In this document: piece after piece, positions 36,342 through 41,799 of the stretch
How positions within the stretch are numbered: position 1 is the stretch's first letter
How the letters are laid out: every line of letters begins with the position of its first letter
NCBI GenBank assembly: GCA_023838465.1
Contig: JAIVEQ010000016.1
Coordinates: 1-64,000, forward strand
DNA length: 64,000 nt
Source of the DNA: Candidatus Thiodiazotropha sp.
Lineage (GTDB): Bacteria > Pseudomonadota > Gammaproteobacteria > Chromatiales > Chromatiaceae
Direction of reading: 5' to 3'
Translations under genes and position numbers: made by a program
Notes under the pieces: model-generated
Seen by the model: the letters and a program-made list of their open reading frames with translations, nothing else
What the model was told of the DNA's origin: nothing
The model's database searches: none

Positions 36342-36382
36342 GGTACTAGAAACCCCCTTGTGCCCATGACCGGCACTCGTAG

Positions 36383-36398
36383 TGATCTTTAACAATTT
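36383..36398 (+). promoter_or_regulatory. rRNA-type boxA antitermination element
   Basis: TGATCTTTAACAATTT differs by one base from the boxA of E. coli rRNA leaders (TGCTCTTTAACAATTT). A hairpin GTCAT...ATGAC follows at 36,414-36,433. In rRNA operons boxA recruits Nus factors so that polymerase passes through long structured, untranslated RNA. A 4-kb tRNA array would need the same. Confidence 0.7.
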
Positions 36399-36580
36399 GG
36401 AATGCTGAAACACGTCATTGTGAAAACGATGACATGGCGCGGGGTGCGTAGCGATTTGTTCACCTCAGGCCATCACCCTTATCAGGTAATGGTCTCCTCT
36501 GACGGGGGTGCCACACACGAGTGCGTAATACGGTATCAGTCTTGATCGATATGCCGGCGAGCACGTCGGCCACTCGTTTT

Positions 36581-36656
36581 GCGGGAGTAGCTCAGTTGGT
36601 AGAGCGCGACCTTGCCAAGGTCAAGGCCACGGGATCATACCCCGTTTCCCGCTCCA
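36581..36656 (+). tRNA. tRNA-Gly(GCC)
   Basis: Acceptor GCGGGAG with TTCCCGC, T73, encoded CCA. Anticodon loop TTGCCAA. The T-loop is ATCATAC, so T54 and A58 are replaced by A54 and T58. It is first in the array and separated from the others by about 1 kb. Confidence 0.9.
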
Positions 36657-37655
36657 TATTCAGTTTGTGGCCGTACCTTGTACGACTGCAATTGCGTCGA
36701 CGCGTTCGGTGCCCGACCCTCTTGGCCCGAGGGGTTCGGATAAATAGTCGTATCGGGCCAGCGTGATGGGTAAGCCGGAAACCCGAAAGCGTAGCCGGCA
36801 GCGTCACAGATAATGTGGTCTGGCACAGATACGCGGTGGTGACACCGTCAAAGAGAGGAAGCCTGCGTACTCTCGCCTGGTAACAGGTCAATCCAGAAAA
36901 GCCTCGCCTCCTCGCCATCAGTTCGACTGGTGGTAGCGGTGAAGTGATTGACGGTCTGAGCTGGCTTACCGGCCCTCGGGGGGAACCGGTGTCAGTGAAG
37001 GTTACAGGTGGTGCTGGCCACCGTCATACCAGATCACGACCCGTAAGGGGTAAGGGGTAGCGTTTTAGTCCGAGCTCGCAAGCAAGGGCGGAGTGCAGTT
37101 CCAGGGGCACCGGTCCAGTAGGAACGGGATCCTGAAGAACGGTCGAGTAGCCGGCAGGTGAAAGACAGGAGGTGTGTTGTATTTCGTGACCCAAAAGGTG
37201 GCGAAGCAGCCGAGACGCGCACATCTTTGCAGGTTTTGGATCCGAAGCTCAACGGTCGAGCAGTTGCCTTCTAAGCATCAGGTTACCGGTTCAAATCCGG
37301 TCAGATAAACCGAAAATGGAAAGACGCGTCTCTCAGTACAGTGAAAATGGCGTAAGCCTGAATCGCTTCGGTGAAATTCAGGGAGACCCGAGGTCCCAAG
37401 CCAAAGGTCTTTGATAGGGACTCGCACGGTGGCCCGCAAGCCTTTACTGCTCGCAAGGCAGACGGTAAACGAACTATCGAGTAGCTGTGCTGCAAACAGG
37501 TGTTGCCTCCTGTCCAAAAAGGCCGTCATGCCACACGACCCGGAAGCTGCCTCGGCAGATTCAGGTGGATAAGCGCGAACGGTAGGCTTGGTCGCCTACT
37601 GATAATGCGACGAAGGGTGTGGTGCAAGCAGCTGTAATCTCAAGCTGTACTAGTT
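36657..37655 (+). other. 1-kb structured non-coding segment inside the tRNA array
   Basis: No supported gene. It is GC-rich and full of short hairpins, for example CCCTC-TTGGCCC-GAGGG at 36,717-36,733, which has the shape of an Ala(GGC) anticodon arm but no matching D or T arm, and GTAGGC/GCCTAC near 37,583. One degraded tRNA-like sequence lies at 37,246-37,313. It does not match rnpB, tmRNA or group I/II intron landmarks that I know. It could hold decayed tRNAs or an unrecognised RNA. Confidence 0.4.
37239..37313 (+). pseudogene. Degenerate tRNA-Arg(TCT)-like sequence
   Basis: A D-arm (GCTC aacggtc GAGC), an anticodon arm with loop CTTCTAA (anticodon TCT, one stem mismatch) and a perfect T-arm (ACCGG TTCAAAT CCGGT) are present. 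The acceptor halves (ggatccg and cagataa) pair at only 4 of 7 positions and there is no CCA. It is probably a tRNA-Arg losing function. A full tRNA-Arg(TCT) exists at 39,522. Confidence 0.5.
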
Positions 37656-37733
37656 CTCGGTGTAGCTCAGTCTGGTCAGAGTCCTCGCCTTGGAAGCGAG
37701 ATGCCATTGGTTCGAATCCAATCGCCGAGACCA
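37656..37733 (+). tRNA. tRNA-Pro(TGG)
   Basis: Acceptor CTCGGTG pairs with CGCCGAG, A73, CCA encoded. Anticodon loop CTTGGAA in a CTCGC/GCGAG stem. Canonical T-loop TTCGAAT. Confidence 0.92.
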
Positions 37734-37739
37734 ATTTCC

Positions 37740-37815
37740 TGGCATGTGCGCCATCTGGTAGGCGGACTCACTGTTAATGAGTTGCATGTCGGTTCGAGTC
37801 CGACCTTGCCAGCCA
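37740..37815 (+). tRNA. tRNA-Asn(GTT)
   Basis: Acceptor TGGCATG with CTTGCCA (T6-T67 mismatch), G73, CCA. Anticodon loop CTGTTAA in ACTCA/TGAGT stem. T-loop TTCGAGT. Confidence 0.92.
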
Positions 37816-37850
37816 TACATGATTTCCCCAAAGCAGGGGAGCGAATTCAA

Positions 37851-37943
37851 GGGTGTCCGGGCGCGATGGGTGGTGCGTCGCCAGACTGTAAATCTGGTCC
37901 CTCCGGGTAAACATTGGGGGTTCGAATCCCTCGGCACCCACCA
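37851..37943 (+). tRNA. tRNA-Tyr(GTA)
   Basis: Class II tRNA with long variable arm. Acceptor GGGTGTC with GGCACCC, A73, CCA. Anticodon loop CTGTAAA in CCAGA/TCTGG. T-loop TTCGAAT. Confidence 0.93.
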
Positions 37944-37948
37944 GTAAC

Positions 37949-38025
37949 AGGTCCGTAGTTCAAGTGGGCAGAACACCTGGCTTTTAACCAGGTCGATGCC
38001 GGATCGTGGCCGGCCGGACCTACCA
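37949..38025 (+). tRNA. tRNA-Lys(TTT)
   Basis: Acceptor AGGTCCG with CGGACCT, A73, CCA. Anticodon loop CTTTTAA in CCTGG/CCAGG. Non-canonical T-loop ATCGTGG (A54, T58) within a perfect GCCGG/CCGGC stem. Confidence 0.92.
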
Positions 38026-38041
38026 GTTACGGAAATGCGGA

Positions 38042-38117
38042 GGGGCCATAGCTCAGTTGGGAGAGCGCCTGCCTTGCAAGCAGGAGGTCGGGAGTTCAAC
38101 CCTCCCTGGCTCCACCA
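38042..38117 (+). tRNA. tRNA-Ala(TGC)
   Basis: Acceptor GGGGCCA with TGGCTCC, including the G3:T70 wobble that marks alanine tRNAs; A73, CCA. Anticodon loop CTTGCAA in CCTGC/GCAGG. T-loop TTCAACC. Confidence 0.95.
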
Positions 38118-38151
38118 ACTAAAACAATAACTATGCTCGTAAATTGCACGC

Positions 38152-38226
38152 GTCCCGTTCATCTATTGGCTAAGATACCGGCCTTTCAAGCCGGCAAAGA
38201 GGGATCGAAACCCTCACGGGACACCA
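38152..38226 (+). tRNA. tRNA-Glu(TTC)
   Basis: Acceptor GTCCCGT with ACGGGAC, A73, CCA. Anticodon loop CTTTCAA in CCGGC/GCCGG. T-loop ATCGAAA (A54 with A58). Confidence 0.93.
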
Positions 38227-38234
38227 ATTTCAAT

Positions 38235-38310
38235 ATGCCGGTAGCTCAATGGGCAGAGCAGTGGTCTCCAAAACCACAGGTTGGGGGATCGTAGCCCTCC
38301 CGGCATGCCA
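38235..38310 (+). tRNA. tRNA-Trp(CCA)
   Basis: Acceptor ATGCCGG with CCGGCAT, G73 as usual for Trp, CCA encoded. Anticodon loop CTCCAAA in GTGGT/ACCAC. T-loop ATCGTAG (A54, T58). Confidence 0.93.
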
Positions 38311-38329
38311 CTCACGAGTGTCTTCAGGT

Positions 38330-38400
38330 GTGGTCGTAGCTCAATGGCAGAGTGCGAGGTTGTGGCCCTCGTGACACGGGATCGTAACCCGTTGGCCACC
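38330..38400 (+). tRNA. tRNA-His(GTG)
   Basis: Acceptor GTGGTCG with TGGCCAC and C73, the His discriminator. Anticodon loop TTGTGGC in CGAGG/CCTCG. The base before G1 is T, not the G-1 normally encoded for bacterial His tRNAs, and the next three bases after C73 are CCT, so CCA is not encoded. T-loop ATCGTAA (A54, T58). Confidence 0.88.
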
Positions 38401-38424
38401 CCTGCAGGCATTCAAATAAACATC

Positions 38425-38499
38425 GGATGTGTAGCTCAGCGGGTAGAGCACCTGGTTGAAGCCCAGGGTGCGCAGGGTCGGTACCTGCCACATCCACCA
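38425..38499 (+). tRNA. tRNA-Phe(GAA)
   Basis: Acceptor GGATGTG with CACATCC, A73, CCA. Anticodon loop TTGAAGC in CCTGG/CCAGG. Unusual T-loop GTCGGTA (G54, G58) in a perfect GCAGG/CCTGC stem. Confidence 0.92.
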
Positions 38500-38559
38500 A
38501 TCATGTCCGTCACCTATCACAGATGCAGTGAGCTGCAGACCCTGGGCGACGGGCAATTT

Positions 38560-38636
38560 GTCCTCGTAGCCAAATTGGAAAGGCATCCGGCTTCGAACCG
38601 GAAGATCTGGGAGTTCGAGTCTCTCCGAGGACGCCA
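38560..38636 (+). tRNA. tRNA-Arg(TCG)
   Basis: Acceptor GTCCTCG with CGAGGAC, G73, CCA. Anticodon loop CTTCGAA. T-loop TTCGAGT. The 60 bases before it hold no tRNA. Confidence 0.92.
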
Positions 38637-38643
38637 CTTGTCA

Positions 38644-38718
38644 AGCGGGAAGGATGCTGGTTTCCAACATGGGTTCATATCCCATGCCATGGCTGTTCGA
38701 TTCAGCCTCCCGCCTCCA
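38644..38718 (+). tRNA. tRNA-Met(CAT), initiator-like
   Basis: The anticodon stem is ATGGG/CCCAT with loop TTCATAT, giving the three consecutive G-C pairs (29-31 with 39-41) that mark initiator tRNAs. The acceptor AGCGGGA against TCCCGCC leaves A1 opposite C72 unpaired, another initiator trait (normally C1/A72). T73, CCA. The spacing from position 1 to 27 is canonical, but the D-stem is weak (GGA/TCC at shifted positions). T-arm GGCTG TTCGATT CAGCC. Confidence 0.65.
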
Positions 38719-38724
38719 TTATTT

Positions 38725-38800
38725 GCCCCTGTAGCTCAATCGGGAGAGCGCCGGCTTGTCAGGTCGGAGGTAGTCAGATCGAAACTGATCAGGGGCGCCA
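38725..38800 (+). tRNA. tRNA-Asp(GTC)
   Basis: Acceptor GCCCCTG with CAGGGGC, G73, CCA. Anticodon loop TTGTCAG in CCGGC/GTCGG. T-loop ATCGAAA (A54, A58). Confidence 0.93.
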
Positions 38801-38810
38801 GATAACCAGA

Positions 38811-38898
38811 AGAGGGTGAATCAGGCAGGGCCTGAGACGGTTTTGAACACCGATCGATCGCGCTTGTGATTGGGTTTCGATTACCCCGCCCTCTGCCA
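38811..38898 (+). tRNA. tRNA-Ser(TGA)
   Basis: Class II with long variable arm, acceptor AGAGGGT with GCCCTCT, G73, CCA. Anticodon loop TTTGAAC. T-loop TTCGATT. First of four consecutive Ser tRNAs. Confidence 0.9.
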
Positions 38899-38905
38899 AG
38901 TTTCT

Positions 38906-38993
38906 GGAGAGTGAACCGGACTGGGTCCGGGCCCGCCTCGAAAGCGATGCGACCGTGAGAACGGTTGGGGATCAAGACCTCCACTCTCCGCCA
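38906..38993 (+). tRNA. tRNA-Ser(CGA)
   Basis: Class II, acceptor GGAGAGT with ACTCTCC, G73, CCA. Anticodon loop CTCGAAA, but the stem CCCGC/GCGAT pairs at only three positions. T-loop ATCAAGA (A54, A58). Its body resembles the following Ser(GGA) gene. Confidence 0.85.
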
Positions 38994-39007
38994 GATACGA
39001 AGTTATC

Positions 39008-39095
39008 GGAGAGTGAACTGGCCAGGGGCCAGGGCTCCCTGGAAAGGAGTTCGGTCGCGCTAGCGGCTGGGGATCGAGACCTCCGCTCTCCGCCA
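39008..39095 (+). tRNA. tRNA-Ser(GGA)
   Basis: Class II, acceptor GGAGAGT paired near the 3' end with GCTCTCC, G73, CCA. Anticodon loop CTGGAAA in GCTCC/GGAGT. T-loop ATCGAGA. Probably a duplicate of the Ser(CGA) gene with changed anticodon arm. Confidence 0.92.
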
Positions 39096-39100
39096 GACAG

Positions 39101-39188
39101 AGAGGGTAACCCCATCAGGGATGGGCAGCGCCTGCTAAGCGCTTGGAGTGAGAAATCGCTTCCGGGTCGGTACCGGTGCCCTCTGCCA
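39101..39188 (+). tRNA. tRNA-Ser(GCT)
   Basis: Class II, acceptor AGAGGGT with GCCCTCT, G73, CCA. Anticodon loop CTGCTAA in AGCGC/GCGCT. T-loop GTCGGTA, as in the array's Phe tRNA. Confidence 0.92.
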
Positions 39189-39266
39189 GCTATCGGCTAG
39201 TGCTTGATGTGTGAGGCTGCAGACGTGAGTTTGAGGCAGCAGCAGTCAAGAGACCTGGTTGATTAC

Positions 39267-39344
39267 GTGGACATGGCCGAGCGGTCTAAGGCGCCTGACT
39301 GCAAACCAGGTGTATCGTCAGTTCGAATCTGACTGTCCACTCCA
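39267..39344 (+). tRNA. tRNA-Cys(GCA)
   Basis: Acceptor GTGGACA against TGTCCAC, T73 as usual for Cys, CCA. Anticodon loop CTGCAAA with an A31-C39 mismatch. T-loop TTCGAAT. A 78-base spacer without a tRNA precedes it. Confidence 0.9.
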
Positions 39345-39353
39345 AGTCTTATT

Positions 39354-39429
39354 GCTGCGGTAGCTCATTCGGTAGAACGCATCCATGGTAAGGATGAGGT
39401 CGGCGGATCACAACCGCCTCGCAGCTCCA
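39354..39429 (+). tRNA. tRNA-Thr(GGT)
   Basis: Acceptor GCTGCGG with TCGCAGC, T73, CCA. Anticodon loop ATGGTAA in CATCC/GGATG. T-loop ATCACAA (A54, C58) in a perfect GGCGG/CCGCC stem. Confidence 0.9.
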
Positions 39430-39441
39430 GTTATTAGTTTC

Positions 39442-39518
39442 CGCTTCGTAGCTCAGCCAGGCAGAGCAGACGACCGATAATCGTCAGGTCAGTGGTTCAA
39501 ATCCACTCGAAGCGACCA
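39442..39518 (+). tRNA. tRNA-Ile(GAT)
   Basis: Acceptor CGCTTCG with CGAAGCG, A73, CCA. Anticodon loop CCGATAA in GACGA/TCGTC. T-loop TTCAAAT. Confidence 0.93.
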
Positions 39519-39521
39519 GAT

Positions 39522-39599
39522 GCCCCGGTAGCCAAACTGGACAAGGCAGCGGATTTCTACTCCGCCGATTTGAGGGTTCGAGTCCTTCTCGGGGCGCCA
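39522..39599 (+). tRNA. tRNA-Arg(TCT)
   Basis: Acceptor GCCCCGG with TCGGGGC, G73, CCA. Anticodon loop TTTCTAC in GCGGA/TCCGC. T-loop TTCGAGT. Only 3 bases follow the previous tRNA. Confidence 0.92.
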
Positions 39600-39612
39600 T
39601 ACCCATTTTCAT

Positions 39613-39686
39613 TGGTCGTTCGTCTAACGGTAGGACACCGGACTTTGACTCCGGGTGCAATGGTTCAAATCCATTACGACCAGCCA
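39613..39686 (+). tRNA. tRNA-Gln(TTG)
   Basis: Acceptor TGGTCGT with ACGACCA, G73, CCA. Anticodon loop CTTTGAC in CCGGA/TCCGG. T-loop TTCAAAT. Confidence 0.93.
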
Positions 39687-39692
39687 AATTCC

Positions 39693-39768
39693 GGTTCTGT
39701 AGCAAAGCGGTAATGCACTCCTTTCATACGGGAGCGATTCGTTGGTTCAAATCCAACCGGAACCACCA
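39693..39768 (+). tRNA. tRNA-Met(CAT), elongator-like
   Basis: Acceptor GGTTCTG with CGGAACC fully paired, A73, CCA. Anticodon loop TTCATAC in CTCCT/GGGAG. The paired 1-72 ends and lack of three GC pairs fit an elongator. Confidence 0.85.
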
Positions 39769-39773
39769 GTTTC

Positions 39774-39850
39774 GGGCCTGTAGCTCAGTGGTCAGAGCGG
39801 TTGCCTCATAAGCAGCTGGTCGCCGGTTCAAATCTCGGCCGGGCCCACCA
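39774..39850 (+). tRNA. tRNA-Ile2(CAT), probable lysidine tRNA
   Basis: Acceptor GGGCCTG with CGGGCCC, A73, CCA. Anticodon loop CTCATAA in GTTGC/GCAGC. The GTAGCTCAGTGGTCAGAGC body and GGTCGCCGGTTCAAAT region resemble bacterial Ile2 tRNAs, whose C34 is changed to lysidine by TilS to read AUA. Met is the alternative. Confidence 0.8.
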
Positions 39851-39858
39851 TTTTCGAA

Positions 39859-39934
39859 AGGCGATTAGCTCAACCGGGAGAGCGCTTCTCTTACAAGGAA
39901 GAGGTCATCCGTTCGATCCGGATATCGCCTACCA
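39859..39934 (+). tRNA. tRNA-Val(TAC)
   Basis: Acceptor AGGCGAT with ATCGCCT, A73, CCA. Anticodon loop CTTACAA in CTTCT/GGAAG. T-loop TTCGATC. Confidence 0.93.
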
Positions 39935-39941
39935 GTTTCTT

Positions 39942-40015
39942 GCGGGTGTAGCTCAATGGCAGAGCAGCAGCCTTCCAAGCTGAAGATTCGAGTTCAATTC
40001 TCGGGACCCGCTCCA
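39942..40015 (+). tRNA. tRNA-Gly(TCC)
   Basis: Acceptor GCGGGTG with GACCCGC (G7-G66 mismatch), T73, CCA. Anticodon loop CTTCCAA. T-loop TTCAATT. Confidence 0.9.
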
Positions 40016-40021
40016 ATCCAT

Positions 40022-40098
40022 ACCTAGGTGATGGAATTGCTATACATGCCTGTTTCAAACACAGGATTTTGCGAGTTGGAATCTCGCCCTGGGTACCA
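40022..40098 (+). tRNA. tRNA-Leu(CAA) with short variable loop and swapped 19-56 pair
   Basis: Acceptor ACCTAGG with CCTGGGT, A73, CCA. Anticodon loop TTCAAAC in CCTGT/ACAGG. The variable region is only 5 bases, whereas bacterial Leu tRNAs have a long arm. The D-loop has GC where GG (18-19) is expected, and the T-loop is TTGGAAT, so the G19-C56 tertiary pair appears as C19-G56. Confidence 0.8.
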
Positions 40099-40102
40099 CT
40101 TT

Positions 40103-40191
40103 GGGGATATGGCGGAATGGTCTACGCGGCAGACTTAAACCCTGTTTGTGCTCAACGCACTGTGCCCGTTCGAGTCGGGCTGTCCCTACCA
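40103..40191 (+). tRNA. tRNA-Leu(TAA)
   Basis: Class II with long variable arm (GTGC tcaac GCAC). Acceptor GGGGATA with TGTCCCT (G1-T72 wobble), A73, CCA. Anticodon loop CTTAAAC. T-loop TTCGAGT. Confidence 0.92.
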
Positions 40192-40201
40192 TTTCATTTA
40201 C

Positions 40202-40280
40202 GCCGGGGTGGCGGAATCAGGCATACGCGCATGTCTCAGACACATGTTCTTTGAGGGTTCGAATCCCTCCCCCGGTACCA
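40202..40280 (+). tRNA. tRNA-Leu(CAG) with short variable loop
   Basis: Acceptor GCCGGGG with CCCCGGT (G1-T72), A73, CCA. Anticodon loop CTCAGAC in CATGT/ACATG. The variable region is 6 bases (TTCTTT) instead of the long Leu arm. T-loop TTCGAAT. Confidence 0.88.
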
Positions 40281-40286
40281 TTCAAA

Positions 40287-40375
40287 GCGTAGGTGGTGGA
40301 ACAGGTCTACACGCCAGCTTGAGGGGTTGGTGAGCCTGATGGCTCTTGCGGGTTCGAGTCCCGCCCTACGTACCA
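40287..40375 (+). tRNA. tRNA-Leu(GAG)
   Basis: Class II with long variable arm. Acceptor GCGTAGG with CCTACGT (G1-T72), A73, CCA. Anticodon loop TTGAGGG in CCAGC/GTTGG. T-loop TTCGAGT. Confidence 0.92.
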
Positions 40376-40380
40376 TCAAT

Positions 40381-40458
40381 GCCGACTTCGCATAGTGGTC
40401 AATTGCAGTCGCCTTGTAAGCGACCTTATCGTCGGTTCGACTCCGACAGTCGGCTCCA
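40381..40458 (+). tRNA. tRNA-Thr(TGT)
   Basis: Acceptor GCCGACT with AGTCGGC, T73, CCA. Anticodon loop CTTGTAA in GTCGC/GCGAC. T-loop TTCGACT. Confidence 0.92.
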
Positions 40459-40466
40459 TTACCCTT

Positions 40467-40543
40467 ATCCCTGTAGATCAACTGGAGAGATCGTTGGTTT
40501 GCGATGCCGGAGGTTGGCAGTTCGAGTCTGCCCAGGGATGCCA
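40467..40543 (+). tRNA. tRNA-Arg(GCG)
   Basis: Acceptor ATCCCTG with CAGGGAT, G73, CCA. The best anticodon arm is TTGGT TTGCGAT GCCGG (wobble pairs at the ends), giving GCG, which reads CGC/CGU. Bacteria normally use ACG (inosine) for these codons. The alternative register gives TGC (Ala) but leaves stem mismatches and lacks the Ala G3:T70. Last tRNA of the array. Confidence 0.75.
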
Positions 40544-40613
40544 GTAGAGATTTCAGTATTCTGGATTGTGAAGATTGCGCAATGGAACAATCAACAATAG
40601 AGGAGATATTGGC

Positions 40614-41186
40614 ATGCTGGGGCTCCAAGCCAAAACAGCGGTTCTGGCTTTGGATAAGGCTGGGAATCCGAGTTCATGGATTACCGTAGAAACGGCTATT
40701 CACCTATTGGCGACCGATCGTGTCATCGTGCCGCTGGGTGAAGAGTCACGCGTGTTCTACGGCGGCACGAATCGTGTGACCGGCCTGCGTTCGAGTATCG
40801 TGGTCTCCTCGATCCTGCTGACAAAAGCAAGGGTAGTGCCACGGCTCTGGTCTGAGGGCTATGTTCCTCCAATGACCAACCGGGCCTTGTTTGAACGCGA
40901 CTCGAATACCTGCCAGTACTGCGGGGAATCGTTCTCTCCCCGGCACCTGACGAGAGACCATGTTATCCCGCGCAGTCGTGGTGGTAAGGATGTGTGGACC
41001 AATGTTGTGGCCGCATGTTTCGTCTGTAACAGTATTCGCAAGCGAAACAAGACTCCGCAGGAGTGGGGCGTAGAGCTTCTATCGGTCCCGTACGCACCCT
41101 GCTACGCTGAGCATCTGCTGCTACAAGGCCGGAACATCCTGGCCGATCAAGCCGAGTTTATCCTGGCTCGAGTTCGTCGCAGGTGA
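40614..41186 (+). CDS. HNH endonuclease downstream of the tRNA array
   Basis: The 190-aa protein has a compact HNH zinc-binding nuclease domain: CQYC (C100, C103), RDHVIPRSRGG (D115, H116), WTNVVAAC (N130, C135) and CN (C138, N139). The first 95 residues are a separate alpha/beta domain (GNPSSWITVETAIHLLATDR...). The ATG at 40,614 is chosen for its AGAGGAG site about 9 bases upstream. A start at 40,575 is possible. It follows the last tRNA by 70 bases in the same direction and is probably on the array transcript. HNH genes beside mobile tRNA arrays are known; the role is unproven. Confidence 0.88.
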   Translation: MLGLQAKTAVLALDKAGNPSSWITVETAIHLLATDRVIVPLGEESRVFYGGTNRVTGLRSSIVVSSILLTKARVVPRLWSEGYVPPMTNRALFERDSNTCQYCGESFSPRHLTRDHVIPRSRGGKDVWTNVVAACFVCNSIRKRNKTPQEWGVELLSVPYAPCYAEHLLLQGRNILADQAEFILARVRRR

Positions 41187-41799
41187 TATGTCCCCGCTGT
41201 GGCGGGGGAGATCATGTTGTCTCTAGCGCGTTTTGTATGTATGCCATGTGTAACTGAACCACCCAATTAGAAAAAATGCTGTTGCAATACATGGTCTATT
41301 GCACACAACGAAGGTTGAGTATTTTCACAGATTCGTTGTGCGGCACAGATAAGTTCTTTGCGCTCGATAAGATAGATTGTATAAGGTCTTGACTGTTACT
41401 CATTTTTAGATCGATAATTCATAGCAACTACCGTACTAACGGTAAATAATATCCATTGTCGACCTGTACAGCACTGGCGGTTCGACAATGTCACTGGCAG
41501 GTTATGTCAGTAAACACCAGCAAATGCGGCTGCGAGACTCGCCTAGACTTCTAGGTTTTCTTATCTCGCAGATTCGCCCTCAACAAACACCTGTTCATAC
41601 CAGGTGACCTCAATCGCTGCAGCCTAGACAGGTCATAAGGCGTACAGCCAGGATCTGATACCAGAAGCGTTTGTCAGGTTTAAATACTCCCATATAAGAA
41701 CTCGGGCCTAAGTCCCAGCATTGTCCTCCTCCGTGGCGGTCGGTCAGTGCCGTTTGTTTATTGTTTCGATCGCCACAAAAAGATAAGAGGGCAAACTTT
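41187..41799. other. Non-coding stretch after the tRNA array
   Basis: A GC-rich hairpin CCCCGC/GCGGGG lies at 41,192-41,207 just after the HNH stop, without a clear T-run, so it may be a weak terminator. A second inverted pair CACCTG/CAGGTG occurs at 41,588-41,606. No gene or tRNA seen. Confidence 0.4.

Larger units (their letters stand above)
35978..36580 (+). other. Leader region of the tRNA array
   Basis: About 600 bases without a convincing gene. It contains overlapping inverted repeats (36,226-36,356), a boxA-like antitermination signal (36,383-36,398) and a short hairpin (36,414-36,433) before the first tRNA. No clear promoter could be picked. The transcript likely starts between 35,980 and 36,220. 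Confidence 0.5.

Noticed and set aside
36717..36733. A perfect anticodon-like arm with loop TTGGCCC that would be tRNA-Ala(GGC)
   Set aside because: No D-arm, T-arm or acceptor stem can be built around it at normal spacing.
36592..40373. Many short open frames on both strands across the tRNA array
   Set aside because: They run through tRNA genes and spell the typical false peptides of tRNA sequences (for example LARSRST and GSNPSPGT). No ribosome sites or codon bias support them.
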